Assembly: GCA_900541915.1 (NCBI GenBank)
Contig: UQLS01000010.1
Span: 1 to 64,000 of the forward strand
DNA length: 64,000 nt
Direction: 5' to 3'
Source: an uncultured Phascolarctobacterium sp.
GTDB lineage: Bacteria; Bacillota; Negativicutes; Acidaminococcales; Acidaminococcaceae
Position numbers and translations under genes: made by a program. Shown here one piece after another: positions 43,084 to 51,831 of this stretch (the first letter of the stretch is position 1; every line of letters starts with the position of its first letter). Below the pieces are notes generated by a model. That model did no database searches and was not told where the DNA came from. It saw only the letters and a program-made list of their open reading frames with translations.

Positions 43084-44808
43084 TTGCATAAATTTACGCT
43101 GACTAAACAATTTTTTAAAGATGTCTGGTATTTGACGAAAAGCTATTGGTCTTCCGAAGAAAAGGTAAAGGCATTTGGCTTGTTGGGCATTATTATTGCT
43201 TTAACGCTTGGCATAGTATATATGCTGGTACTGCTTAACGAATGGAATAACAGCTTCTATAATGCCTTGCAGAATTATCAGACGGATAAAATTTTTGACG
43301 GTTTACTGAGATTTTCCGGCTTGGCGGCAATATACATTATTTTGTCTGTTTATTCATATTATTTGCAGCAGACGCTTATTCTTAACTGGCGCCGCTGGAT
43401 GACAGTACAGTTTTTGGATATCTGGATGAAGAACAGGACCTATTATCAGCTGCAGATGTTTGGTAAGGATACTGATAACCCTGACCAGCGTATCAGTGAG
43501 GATGTAAGACTGTTTGTAGAGATGACACTGAGCTTTGGCGTAGGTATATTAAGGTCTTTATGTACTTTTATTTCCTTCGTCTTTATTTTATATAAGTTGT
43601 CAGGCACACTGCATTTTACTGCTTTTGGGAAGGAATGGGCTATTGATGGTTATCTTTTCTGGGCCGCTCTGGTGTATTCAATTATTGGTACCTATATTAC
43701 GCATTTAGTAGGCCGCAAGCTGGTAAAGCTCAATTTTATTCAACAGCGTTATGAAGCTGATTTTCGTTTCAGTATGATTCGTTTGCGTGAAAGTGCTGAA
43801 AGCGTTGCTTTTTACAGAGGTGAAAAACAGGAGAGCGGCATTTTTCGTGAGCGTTTCTCGCTGCTTTTAGATAATTTCTGGAAGCTGGTAAATAAGCAGA
43901 AGCAATTAGTATGGCTTAATTCCGGTTATTCCCAGATTGCAATTATTTTTCCTTTTGTAGCTGCAATGAACAGATATCTTGCCAAAGAAATTACCTTAGG
44001 CGGACTGATGCAGGTTTCCAGTGCTTTTGGCAATGTTCAGGGGGCCTTGTCCTACTTTATTGATATGTATACCAGTATTGCTCAATGGCAGGCAGTTGTT
44101 ATGCGTCTGACTTTTTTTGGCAGACATATGCATGAGGTTTCTGCTGATGCCGAAAAGTTCCATTTGGATCGTTTTGTAGTGGCGCAGGAAGTTGAAGCTG
44201 AAAACATGCAGGTTAATTTGCCGGATGGAACACCGCTTTTGAGTAATATCAGCTTTGTACTGCACCCGGGCAGCAATGTGCTTATAAAAGGTGTCAGCGG
44301 CAGCGGTAAAAGTACGCTGCTGCGCGCCATTGCCGGTATTTGGCCCTATGTAGAGGGGAAAATCAGGATGCCTGCACAGGATAAGCTGATGTTTATTCCG
44401 CAAAAGCCGTATTTGCCGCTGGGTACCTTGCGTGAGGCGTTGTTGTACCCAGGTGGGAAAAAAGCTAATGACAGCGAGCTTATTGCTTTGATGGAGCTTT
44501 GCCAGATTGGCTATTTACAGGATAAGCTGGATATAGTAGCAGACTGGAGTCATGTACTTTCTGTGGGAGAGCAGCAGCGACTGGCTTTTGTCAGAGCGCA
44601 TCTGCAGCAGCCTGCGTGGTTATTTTTAGATGAAGCTACTTCTGCTCTTGATGAAGAAACAGAAGCCAAGATGTATCTGCTGGCTGCAGAAAAATTGCCG
44701 GATACTACTATTGTCAGCGTTGGTCATCGCAGTACTTTAAATAAGTATCACAGCCTGCAGCTGAAATTGAATAAAGAGCAACGCAGTCTGAGCTTGAGTG
44801 CTATGTAG
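43084..44808 (+). CDS. ABC transporter, permease-ATPase fusion of the YddA/SbmA-BacA group
   Basis: A 574-residue half-transporter. The N-terminal part (to about 330) is an SbmA/BacA-like membrane domain with six segments; WNNSFYNALQNYQ and NWRRWMTVQFLDIWM, then QRISEDVRLF, are hallmarks. The C-terminal ATPase has Walker A GVSGSGKST, signature LSVGEQQRLAF and Walker B WLFLDEATSALDEE, as in YddA, Rv1819c and ABC-D proteins. Relatives import cobalamin, peptides or fatty acyl compounds. Starts with TTG at 43084, 6 bases after GAGGGGGG. It stands alone; a cobalamin link with the MetH upstream is only a suggestion. Confidence 0.87.
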   Translation: MHKFTLTKQFFKDVWYLTKSYWSSEEKVKAFGLLGIIIALTLGIVYMLVLLNEWNNSFYNALQNYQTDKIFDGLLRFSGLAAIYIILSVYSYYLQQTLILNWRRWMTVQFLDIWMKNRTYYQLQMFGKDTDNPDQRISEDVRLFVEMTLSFGVGILRSLCTFISFVFILYKLSGTLHFTAFGKEWAIDGYLFWAALVYSIIGTYITHLVGRKLVKLNFIQQRYEADFRFSMIRLRESAESVAFYRGEKQESGIFRERFSLLLDNFWKLVNKQKQLVWLNSGYSQIAIIFPFVAAMNRYLAKEITLGGLMQVSSAFGNVQGALSYFIDMYTSIAQWQAVVMRLTFFGRHMHEVSADAEKFHLDRFVVAQEVEAENMQVNLPDGTPLLSNISFVLHPGSNVLIKGVSGSGKSTLLRAIAGIWPYVEGKIRMPAQDKLMFIPQKPYLPLGTLREALLYPGGKKANDSELIALMELCQIGYLQDKLDIVADWSHVLSVGEQQRLAFVRAHLQQPAWLFLDEATSALDEETEAKMYLLAAEKLPDTTIVSVGHRSTLNKYHSLQLKLNKEQRSLSLSAM

Positions 44809-44885
44809 GTTTTACTTATAAGCGCTATACAAAGCAGATAAAATGCGATATGATACTTAAAGAATAGTATAAGGAGTGAGAAAGA

Positions 44886-46073
44886 ATGTTACCCTTGCAA
44901 ATTAAAGAAAATATTTATGATGTGAGTGTTCAGGACTGGGATGTGCGTGATTTTCACGGCTATAAGACGGAACGTGGCGCTACTTATAACTCCTATCTGA
45001 TTATGGATGAAAAAATTTGCCTGATTGATACTGTAAAGGCTCCTTTTGCGGAGGAACTTATCAACAATATCCGCAGTGTTATTGATCCTGCACAAATTGA
45101 TTATATTGTTATTAATCATGTGGAGCCGGACCATTCCGGAGCTATGCCGGTATTGGCAAAACTGTGCCCCAAGGCAAAATTTATTATAACCATGCAGGGC
45201 AAGACAGAAGCTATTCAGCACTACGGCGATATTTTTGATTTTATTGTAGCTAAAGACGGCGACACACTGGAATTAGGTAAACGTACTTTGCAGTTTGCTA
45301 CTATGCCCATGCTGCATTGGCCGGACAGTATGGCTACTTACAGTGCTTATGATAAGATCCTTTTTTCCAATGATGCCTTTGGGCAGCATTATGCTACCAG
45401 CAAACGTTTTGATGATGAAGTAGAGCTGGATGTTCTGTATTATGAAGCTAAAAAATATTTTGCCAATATTCTTTGGCCTTATGCGAAGCTGATTGATAAG
45501 GCCATTGCTAAGCTGGGCGGACTGGACTTTGATTTAATTGCTCCTTCTCACGGCGTTATCTGGCGCAGTCATCTGAATGATATTATAAATATGTATCAGC
45601 AATGGGGCAGTGGTGTTAAAGATGGCAGCATTGTTGTAGCTTATGACAGCATGTGGGGCGGTACGGAAAAGATTGCGCGTGCTATTGCCAAAGGTGTTGC
45701 CAAAGCGGGAGTTGAAGTAAAACTGTTTAAAGTAAGCTGTACAGAAAACAGCAGTATTGCTGCTGAATTATTTACAGCTTCCGGATTCCTTGTAGGTTCT
45801 TCTACACTTAATTATGGTATGCTGCCTTCCGTAGGTGCTTTGCTGACTTATGTTAAGGGATTGAAGCCTATGCAGAAAAAAGCTGCTGCTTTTGGTACCT
45901 TTGGCTGGGCTGGCGGCGCACAGAAAGATATGGAAGAATTTCTGAATAAAGCTGGCTTTAACGTGTTTGATGGTTATACCTGCAAATGGAAACCTCAGGC
46001 AGCAGAGCTGGAAACTGCAGAGAAATTCGGCTATGAATTTGCTCAGAACCTTGATTGTCAATGTGAAAGATAG
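44886..46073 (+). CDS. FprA family flavodiiron protein
   Basis: A 395-residue A-type flavoprotein. The N-terminal metallo-beta-lactamase-like domain (1-250) has the diiron motif NHVEPDHSG (H-x-E-x-D-H), with later ligands at HWPDS and SHGVIWR; the C-terminal flavodoxin domain (from about 255) has the FMN loop AYDSMWGGTEKIA. Such enzymes reduce O2 to water or NO to N2O, protecting strict anaerobes from oxygen or nitrosative stress. There is no rubredoxin domain, so an external rubredoxin or similar donor is required. GGAGTG precedes the ATG. Monocistronic as far as can be seen. Confidence 0.93.
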   Translation: MLPLQIKENIYDVSVQDWDVRDFHGYKTERGATYNSYLIMDEKICLIDTVKAPFAEELINNIRSVIDPAQIDYIVINHVEPDHSGAMPVLAKLCPKAKFIITMQGKTEAIQHYGDIFDFIVAKDGDTLELGKRTLQFATMPMLHWPDSMATYSAYDKILFSNDAFGQHYATSKRFDDEVELDVLYYEAKKYFANILWPYAKLIDKAIAKLGGLDFDLIAPSHGVIWRSHLNDIINMYQQWGSGVKDGSIVVAYDSMWGGTEKIARAIAKGVAKAGVEVKLFKVSCTENSSIAAELFTASGFLVGSSTLNYGMLPSVGALLTYVKGLKPMQKKAAAFGTFGWAGGAQKDMEEFLNKAGFNVFDGYTCKWKPQAAELETAEKFGYEFAQNLDCQCER

Positions 46074-46092
46074 TTTAGTAATTAGTTTAATT

Positions 46093-46122
46093 TTGACTAA
46101 ATATATATGGCAATGATATGAT
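46093..46122 (+). promoter_or_regulatory. Promoter of the YbjN-like gene
   Basis: TTGACT and TATGAT with an 18-base spacer and an extended -10 (TGATATGAT), 37 bases before the start codon. Confidence 0.6.
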
Positions 46123-46158
46123 AACAATATATCTTAGCTGTTACAGGAAGGATAATGG

Positions 46159-46593
46159 ATGATGAATAAAAAAGCTGAAAAATTTAATGCATTTATGAAA
46201 GAGCATAATATTACCTGCTTCAATGCACAGGATATCGGCAATGAATTGCATACTGTTTTGTATCGTTCTTTTATGGAAGTAAGCGGACAAAACCTGCCGA
46301 CTATGGTTGTTCTGGATGACAGCATCTATGCTATGCTGCAGGTACGCGTAGCTGCCGGTGTGGTAAAAGAAGCTAACAGAACTGCTGTACTGGAGCATTT
46401 GAATAAGCTGAATGAAAAATATAAAGTATTTAAATACTATGTTAACGAAAGCGGCGACATTGTTATCGAAAGCTGCATTCCGACAACTGAGGATGACTTT
46501 GTTCCCGGCATCATCAATGCCGTTATCGAAGTTGTATTGAAACACCTTATTGAAGAATATCCGCAGATAATGAAGATTGTCTGGGCAAATTAA
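46159..46593 (+). CDS. YbjN domain-containing protein
   Basis: A 144-residue soluble protein that resembles the YbjN family (PF10722), small type III secretion chaperone-like folds of unclear role. The layout fits: an N-terminal helix (AEKFNAFMKEHNI), a central beta-sheet with MVVLDDSIYAMLQVRVAAGVV, then LNKLNEKYKVFKYYVNESGDIVIES, a typical YbjN stretch, and a closing helix. No signal or membrane segment. An ATG doublet (46159, 46162) follows GGAAGG. It lies between its own promoter and terminator. Family match is by recall of pattern, so moderate. Confidence 0.72.
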   Translation: MMNKKAEKFNAFMKEHNITCFNAQDIGNELHTVLYRSFMEVSGQNLPTMVVLDDSIYAMLQVRVAAGVVKEANRTAVLEHLNKLNEKYKVFKYYVNESGDIVIESCIPTTEDDFVPGIINAVIEVVLKHLIEEYPQIMKIVWAN

Positions 46594-46601
46594 AATCTCA
46601 G

Positions 46602-46631
46602 GCTGTGCAGTATTAACTGCACAGCTTTTGT
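46602..46631 (+). terminator. Terminator after the YbjN-like gene
   Basis: A 10-bp perfect stem GCTGTGCAGT/ACTGCACAGC with an ATTA loop is followed by TTTTGTTT. Confidence 0.88.
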
Positions 46632-46667
46632 TTAATAATCACTAATTTTTTGTGCCGGGGAGGTATC

Positions 46668-49313
46668 ATGTTGAAAAAATATGGTCTTAATGATCAGCAG
46701 GTTAATGAAGCTTTAAAAAAGTACGGTAATAACGCTTTATCCCAGCCGCCAAGAGAAACTTTCTGGGATAAGCTCTGGGATAATTTTCAGGACCCGATTA
46801 TACGCATCTTGATTTTTGCTTTACTGGTCAATGTCGTTTTTGTCTATATGGGTCACGGCGACTGGATTGAGACCGCAGGTATTTTCCTGGCAATAATCCT
46901 GGCTACTTTTGTAGCAACTTATTCAGAATACAGTAACGAGAATGCCTTCCAAAAGCTGCAGGAAGAAGCTAGCCGTATCCGCTGCAAAGTATGGCGTAAT
47001 GGTGAGCCGGTAGAAATCCATATCGACGATATTGTTACCGGCGATGCAGTAATTTTAGAAGCAGGCGATAAAGTGCCTGTGGACGGCATTTTGCTGGAAG
47101 GAGATATTAAGCTCGACCAGGCTGCCTTAAACGGTGAAAGCGAAGAAGCACATAAACTGCCTGCTCCTGCTGATTTTTCCTGGGAAGGTGAAAAAATCGA
47201 CTTTCTGGATGAGTATAAATTATTCCGCGGCAGTGTCGTTGTTGAAGGCAATGGTATTATGCAGGCGGTCAAAATTGGCGATGCTTCTGTTTATGGACAG
47301 CTTACGCAGGAACTTAAAGATGATGAACGTGACAGCCCGTTGAAATTAAAGCTCAAAGGTCTGGCTAACAGTATCAGTAAATTTGGTTATGCTGGCGGTA
47401 TTTTGATTGCTGTTGCTGTTATGCTGCATAAGATGGTGCTGGCAGGTGGTTTTTCCGCTTATGTGAGCAATATGACAGCTGTTTTAGGTGATTTGGTTCA
47501 GGCGGTAATTTTAGCTATCATAATTATCGTTATGGCGGTACCTGAAGGACTGCCGCTGATGATTGCCATTGTTTCTTCCTTAAACATGCGTAAAATGCTG
47601 AACGATAATGTTTTGGTACGCAAGCTGGCTGGTATAGAAACTGCCGGAAGTCTGAACATGTTGTTTACTGATAAGACAGGTACTATTACCAAAGGCAAGC
47701 TGGAAGTAGTAAGATTTATTACCGGCAATCTGAAGGAAATGACAGATTTTGTGCAGCTGCCGGAAAAGCTGAAAGAGCTTACCTATCAAAACGTAGTGCT
47801 GAATACTTCTGCTTCTGTAACTGACGGTAAGATTATCGGCGGCAATATGACGGAAATGGCGCTGAGTAAATATATCGGCTCTTTCCGTATGAGCGAAGAA
47901 CTGCAGCGTTTGCATTTTGTACCGTTTAATAGTGCCAATAAATATTCCTGGGCTATGGTACAGAGTAAGCAAGAAAATTATTGTCTGGTAAAAGGTGCGC
48001 CGGAAAAGCTTATTCTGCAGACGGATTATTATTGGGATGAACAGGGATGCAGACAGCAGCTGACCGAAGAAATGAAGGCTGCGCTGGATAAAAGAATGAT
48101 TCAGCTGGCAGGAGATGCTATCAGAATGCTGGCTCTCTGCAGTTATGAGGGCGCGGTTGAAGAACAACTGCCGGAGCATGGACTGACTTTGGTTGGCATT
48201 GTCGGTATTCGTGATGATGTACGTCCGGAGGCTATTGAAGCTATTGCCGCTGTGCAAGGTGCCGGTGTACAGGTTGTTATGATTACCGGCGACCGCAAGG
48301 AAACTGCTGTGGCTATTGCCAAGGATGCAGGCCTGCTGCGTCATCCTGATGAACTGGTTTGGACTTCGGCAGAGCTGGCTGAACTCAGTGACGAGGAAGT
48401 AAAACTGTATCTGCCTAAACTGCGTGTAGTTGCCAGGGCTTTGCCCATGGATAAATCCAGGCTGGTAAGATTATCTCAGGAACTGAATCTTGTTGTTGGT
48501 ATGACCGGCGACGGTGTTAACGATTCCCCGGCACTCAAAAAAGCCGATGTAGGCTTTGCTATGGGCAGCGGTACTGAGGTTGCTAAAGAAGCAGGCGATA
48601 TTGTTATCCTTGATGATAATTTTCTCAGCATTAAGAAAGCAATTTTGTATGGACGCACTATTTACAATTCTATTTGTAAATTTATTGTATTCCAGCTGAC
48701 TATCAATTTTTCTGCGGTAGCAATTAACTTTATAGCTCCCTTTATCGGCATTGATAAGCCGCTGACAATTACGCAGATTCTGTGGATTAATCTGATTATG
48801 GATACGTTGGCTGCGCTTGCTTTCGGTGGTGAGCCTGCACTGGAAAAATATCTGGCAGAACGTCCTAAAGATCGTGGTGCAGCTATCGTCAGCAAGAAAA
48901 TGCTGTCTACGATTTGTTTGGGCGGTATTTATATGACTATTGTGGCAGTTGCTTTCTATAAGAGCAGTTGGGTAGACCATCTCTTCCGCAATGCTCCTGA
49001 CCATATCTATACCTATACAGGTTTCTTCTGTGCATATATTTTAATGGCTGTAGCTAATGGCTTTAATGTACGTGTGTCAGGACTTAATTTGCTGGAAAAC
49101 ATCAGCCTGAATAAGGGGTTCCTTAATGTTATGGCGCTGATTGTTGCTATTCAGGTGCTGCTTACCTACATTGGCGGCCGTATTTTGAGAACTACGCCGC
49201 TTAATGCCAACGAATGGCTGGTTGTAGTTGCTTTTGCTTTGTCCATTATAGTAGTTGATTTGCTGCGCAAAGGTGTATGCAAGTTATTTGGCGGCAAAGA
49301 TCTAAGCGAATAA
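46668..49313 (+). CDS. Calcium-translocating P-type ATPase (PMCA/SERCA-like)
   Basis: An 881-residue P2-type cation ATPase. In order: cation ATPase N-domain (YGLNDQQVNEALKKYG), actuator domain with LNGES (for TGES), segment 4 with AVPEGLPL, phosphorylation site D335-KTGT, nucleotide domain with VKGAPEKL, hinge MTGDGVNDSPALKKADVGFAMG and the C-terminal transport segments. The PEGL motif and the segment 6 N...D pattern (WINLIMDTLAALA) are those of Ca2+ pumps. Start ATG 46668 follows GGGGAGG. It would expel Ca2+ (or Mn2+) from the cytoplasm. The CNNM/CorC gene follows 25 bases on, making an ion-homeostasis pair. Confidence 0.92.
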   Translation: MLKKYGLNDQQVNEALKKYGNNALSQPPRETFWDKLWDNFQDPIIRILIFALLVNVVFVYMGHGDWIETAGIFLAIILATFVATYSEYSNENAFQKLQEEASRIRCKVWRNGEPVEIHIDDIVTGDAVILEAGDKVPVDGILLEGDIKLDQAALNGESEEAHKLPAPADFSWEGEKIDFLDEYKLFRGSVVVEGNGIMQAVKIGDASVYGQLTQELKDDERDSPLKLKLKGLANSISKFGYAGGILIAVAVMLHKMVLAGGFSAYVSNMTAVLGDLVQAVILAIIIIVMAVPEGLPLMIAIVSSLNMRKMLNDNVLVRKLAGIETAGSLNMLFTDKTGTITKGKLEVVRFITGNLKEMTDFVQLPEKLKELTYQNVVLNTSASVTDGKIIGGNMTEMALSKYIGSFRMSEELQRLHFVPFNSANKYSWAMVQSKQENYCLVKGAPEKLILQTDYYWDEQGCRQQLTEEMKAALDKRMIQLAGDAIRMLALCSYEGAVEEQLPEHGLTLVGIVGIRDDVRPEAIEAIAAVQGAGVQVVMITGDRKETAVAIAKDAGLLRHPDELVWTSAELAELSDEEVKLYLPKLRVVARALPMDKSRLVRLSQELNLVVGMTGDGVNDSPALKKADVGFAMGSGTEVAKEAGDIVILDDNFLSIKKAILYGRTIYNSICKFIVFQLTINFSAVAINFIAPFIGIDKPLTITQILWINLIMDTLAALAFGGEPALEKYLAERPKDRGAAIVSKKMLSTICLGGIYMTIVAVAFYKSSWVDHLFRNAPDHIYTYTGFFCAYILMAVANGFNVRVSGLNLLENISLNKGFLNVMALIVAIQVLLTYIGGRILRTTPLNANEWLVVVAFALSIIVVDLLRKGVCKLFGGKDLSE

Positions 49314-49338
49314 ATAAAAAGAATGTGAGTGTGATTTT

Positions 49339-50679
49339 ATGGACCCTTTCGGGTATCTTGAAGAATTAGTTATTGTTTTTATCCTCATAGGAGCAAACGG
49401 TATTTTATCCATGCTGGAGATGGCATTGGTTTCTTCGCGTAAGACGCGTTTGGAGCAAATGCTTAGTGACGGCAACAAAAAAGCAGGCTATATTTTAAAA
49501 TTAGTTGAAGACCCGACAGAATTTTTGTCTACAGTACAGATAGGTATAACCTTGGTTGGTATAGGTACCGGTGTATACAGTGGCGCGGCTTTGGCAGCGC
49601 CTTTAGCGGCAGTGTTTCATCATATACCGGTACTTGATAAATATGCGGGTCCGCTTGCTTACGGTTTAGTTGTTGCGGCTGTTACTTATTTAAGTATTAT
49701 TTTAGGTGAACTGATTCCCAAACGCATTGCTATCAGTGAACCGGAAAAAATGGTTACTGGTTTTGCTTCTTTGATTAAGATACTCGTCAGAGTCTTTAAA
49801 CCGCTGACAATGCTGCTTAGCTATTCTACCAAATATATCCTGAAGCTTTTGGGGATGGGTAAAGAAAGCAATGAGCCGCCGATTACAGAGGATGAGGTAA
49901 AACTGCTGATTAAACAGGGTACAGCCAGTGGTGTTTTCAATGCAGATGAACAAAAGATTATTGAAAATACCTTTGAGCTGGATGACCTCAGAGTACGAGA
50001 AATAATGACACCGCGTACAAAAATCAGCTGGCTGGATATTAAAGATGAGGAAAAAAGTCATCTGGCGCAGATTACTGAAAAAAGATACTCCTGTTTTGTA
50101 GTGGCCGATGATGATCTTGACCATGTACTTGGCGTTATTTATACTAAGCGTTTTCTGCTGCAAAGGTTAAAAAATAATAAATATTCTGTTAAGGAAGCTG
50201 TACAGCAGCCGCTTTATGTACCTGAAAATATGCGTACGCAAAACTTGCTGAACTTGTTTAAAAAAGAGCGTATCAAAGTAGCGCTTGTTGTTGATGAATT
50301 TGGCTCTTTGGCAGGTATGGTTACCTTTCGTGATGTAGTGGAACATATTTTGGGAGATGTGCCTTCTTTTGACGAAGAAAACGAGCCGCAGATTGTTCAG
50401 AGAGATTCTAACAGCTGGCTGGTAGACGGGTTATTGTCCATTAATGATTTTATAGAGTATTTTGAGCTGGACGAAAATATGGTTGAGCATACTAAGGAGG
50501 CCTATAATACAGTAGGTGGACTGGTTGTTGCTATTTTGGGCTATATTCCGAAGGCTGGCGATAAAGTCAACTGTTCCGGGTTATCTATGGAAGTTGTAGA
50601 TATGGATGGCGCGCGTGTTGATAAAATTATGGTAAGTAAAGTGGAAGATGCCAAGGAGGCGCAGAAAGATGAAGAATAA
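49339..50679 (+). CDS. CNNM/CorC (HlyC/CorC) family ion transporter
   Basis: A 446-residue membrane protein: DUF21/CNNM transmembrane domain (1-190; with GELIPKRIAISEPEK), a pair of CBS domains (about 215-335; VREIMTPRTKI and VVDEFGSLAGMVT) and a C-terminal CorC_HlyC domain (from about 355; WLVDGLLSINDF). The family is linked to Mg2+ or Co2+ export and is often mislabelled haemolysin. It follows the Ca2+-type ATPase gene closely and its 3' end overlaps the next gene by 11 bases, so the three form an operon. Confidence 0.92.
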   Translation: MDPFGYLEELVIVFILIGANGILSMLEMALVSSRKTRLEQMLSDGNKKAGYILKLVEDPTEFLSTVQIGITLVGIGTGVYSGAALAAPLAAVFHHIPVLDKYAGPLAYGLVVAAVTYLSIILGELIPKRIAISEPEKMVTGFASLIKILVRVFKPLTMLLSYSTKYILKLLGMGKESNEPPITEDEVKLLIKQGTASGVFNADEQKIIENTFELDDLRVREIMTPRTKISWLDIKDEEKSHLAQITEKRYSCFVVADDDLDHVLGVIYTKRFLLQRLKNNKYSVKEAVQQPLYVPENMRTQNLLNLFKKERIKVALVVDEFGSLAGMVTFRDVVEHILGDVPSFDEENEPQIVQRDSNSWLVDGLLSINDFIEYFELDENMVEHTKEAYNTVGGLVVAILGYIPKAGDKVNCSGLSMEVVDMDGARVDKIMVSKVEDAKEAQKDEE

Positions 50680-51421
50680 GGTTACGGCTGTATATTTCAG
50701 TCCCACAGGTGGTACAAAACTGGCAGTGCAGTGTTTTACGCAAAATTTTGCTGAGACTGTTTTGGTAGACAATACTTTGCCGGAGCAGAGAAATAAGCAG
50801 CTTGCTTTTGGTGCAGATGAGCTGGTTATTGTGGCTAACCCTGTTTATGCCGGACAGATTCCTCAGGTGCCGGGCTTGTGGCAGAATTTGCAGGGCAATA
50901 ATACTCCATGTTTATTGCTGGCATGCTATGGTAATCGTCATTATGATGATACTTTGGCTCAAATGCAGTGCCTGTTAGAACAACGTGGGTTTAAGGTAAT
51001 TGGTGCTGCAGCAGTAATTATTCCGCATATTTTTTCCAGTGTGTTGGGAAGCGAGAGACCTAATGCAGCAGATGAGCAGATTTTGGCTGATTTTGCTGCT
51101 AAAGTTTCAGAAAAAATGCAATCAGCGCAATATGACAAATTGCAGCTGCCGGGAAATCCGATGCCGGAAATCAAAGCGCCAATTGCTGTGCCTAAAGCAT
51201 TAAAGGAGGAACAGTGCAATATGTGCGGTGCTTGTGTAGCACTGTGTCCGATGCAGGCTATAGATGGAACAACTTTGCAGAGTGATGAAACAGTTTGTAT
51301 CAGCTGCATGCGCTGTGTAAAATATTGCCGTACTGGTGCAAGAAGTTTTGATGGCAGCAAGATTGCAGCCTGGCTGGAAGCTAATTTTACACAGCCGCGG
51401 CAAATAGAATGTTTTTATTAA
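50669..51421 (+). CDS. EFR1-type ferredoxin (flavodoxin-like domain plus 2[4Fe-4S])
   Basis: A 250-residue protein with a flavodoxin-like N-terminal half (VYFSPTGGTKLAV as the FMN phosphate loop, VIVANPVYAGQIP) and a C-terminal bacterial ferredoxin domain with two cluster motifs, CNMCGACVALCP and CISCMRCVKYC. This is the EFR1 (flavodoxin-ferredoxin fusion) layout common in anaerobes; electron partners are unknown. ATG 50669 is within the upstream gene, 9 bases after AAGGAGG, with an 11-base overlap. I see no clear terminator after it, but the next promoter is 75 bases on. Confidence 0.88.
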   Translation: MKNKVTAVYFSPTGGTKLAVQCFTQNFAETVLVDNTLPEQRNKQLAFGADELVIVANPVYAGQIPQVPGLWQNLQGNNTPCLLLACYGNRHYDDTLAQMQCLLEQRGFKVIGAAAVIIPHIFSSVLGSERPNAADEQILADFAAKVSEKMQSAQYDKLQLPGNPMPEIKAPIAVPKALKEEQCNMCGACVALCPMQAIDGTTLQSDETVCISCMRCVKYCRTGARSFDGSKIAAWLEANFTQPRQIECFY

Positions 51422-51495
51422 ACTACTATAAAAGTAATTTTTAGTGACGTAATTGATGTATGCTTTACAGTTTTGCGAATATAAGAAAATAATAA

Positions 51496-51525
51496 TTGAC
51501 TAATATTACATCCTGTTGTTATAAT
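51496..51525 (+). promoter_or_regulatory. Sigma-A promoter of the leuA T-box leader
   Basis: TTGACT and TATAAT are separated by 18 bases, giving a start close to 51532 and a leader of about 300 bases. Confidence 0.75.
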
Positions 51526-51531
51526 AATATA

Positions 51532-51807
51532 CATCAACTGAATTTATTCACCTGAAAGACATTGAAGGGAAGAAGATGTGTTCAGAAGGCTGCAGAGAGT
51601 CGTCGGTAGGTGCAAGGCGATGCCGGAGTGCATATGTATACTCATCCCAGAGTTGTCTGCCTGATAAGTAGGGCAGAACGTATGGCCGCGTTACTGGCTT
51701 AAGCCTTGTTGGAGGTTGAGAGGGTTGTCTTAAGACGGCTGAAATAGGGTGGTACAGCGTGGTTTATTCCCCGCCCCTAATATGAAAATATTGGGGCGGG
51801 TTTTTTA
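51532..51807 (+). promoter_or_regulatory. T-box riboswitch, probably leucine-specific
   Basis: The leader of leuA shows the T-box parts in order: stem I with the AGAGAGTC bulge (51594-51601) and distal GGTGCAA loop (51609-51615), a specifier candidate CTC followed by A at 51641-51643 (Leu), the conserved T-box AGGGTGGTACAGCGTG at 51746-51761, whose TGGT would pair with the tRNA ACCA end, and a terminator. Uncharged tRNA-Leu(GAG) would favour the antiterminator and switch leuA on during leucine shortage. The specifier choice is inferred from position and downstream gene. Confidence 0.9.
51769..51807 (+). terminator. Terminator of the T-box leader
   Basis: CCCGCCCCTAATAT pairs with ATATTGGGGCGGG (one bulged T), followed by TTTTTTATT. 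Its 5' arm directly follows the T-box, the antiterminator's 3' partner. Confidence 0.92.
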
Positions 51808-51831
51808 TTGCCCCAGATACGGAGGAAAATT

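Noticed and set aside
49339..50679. Haemolysin
   Set aside because: The CNNM-CBS-CorC layout is an ion-transport family; the haemolysin name is a historical label without support here.
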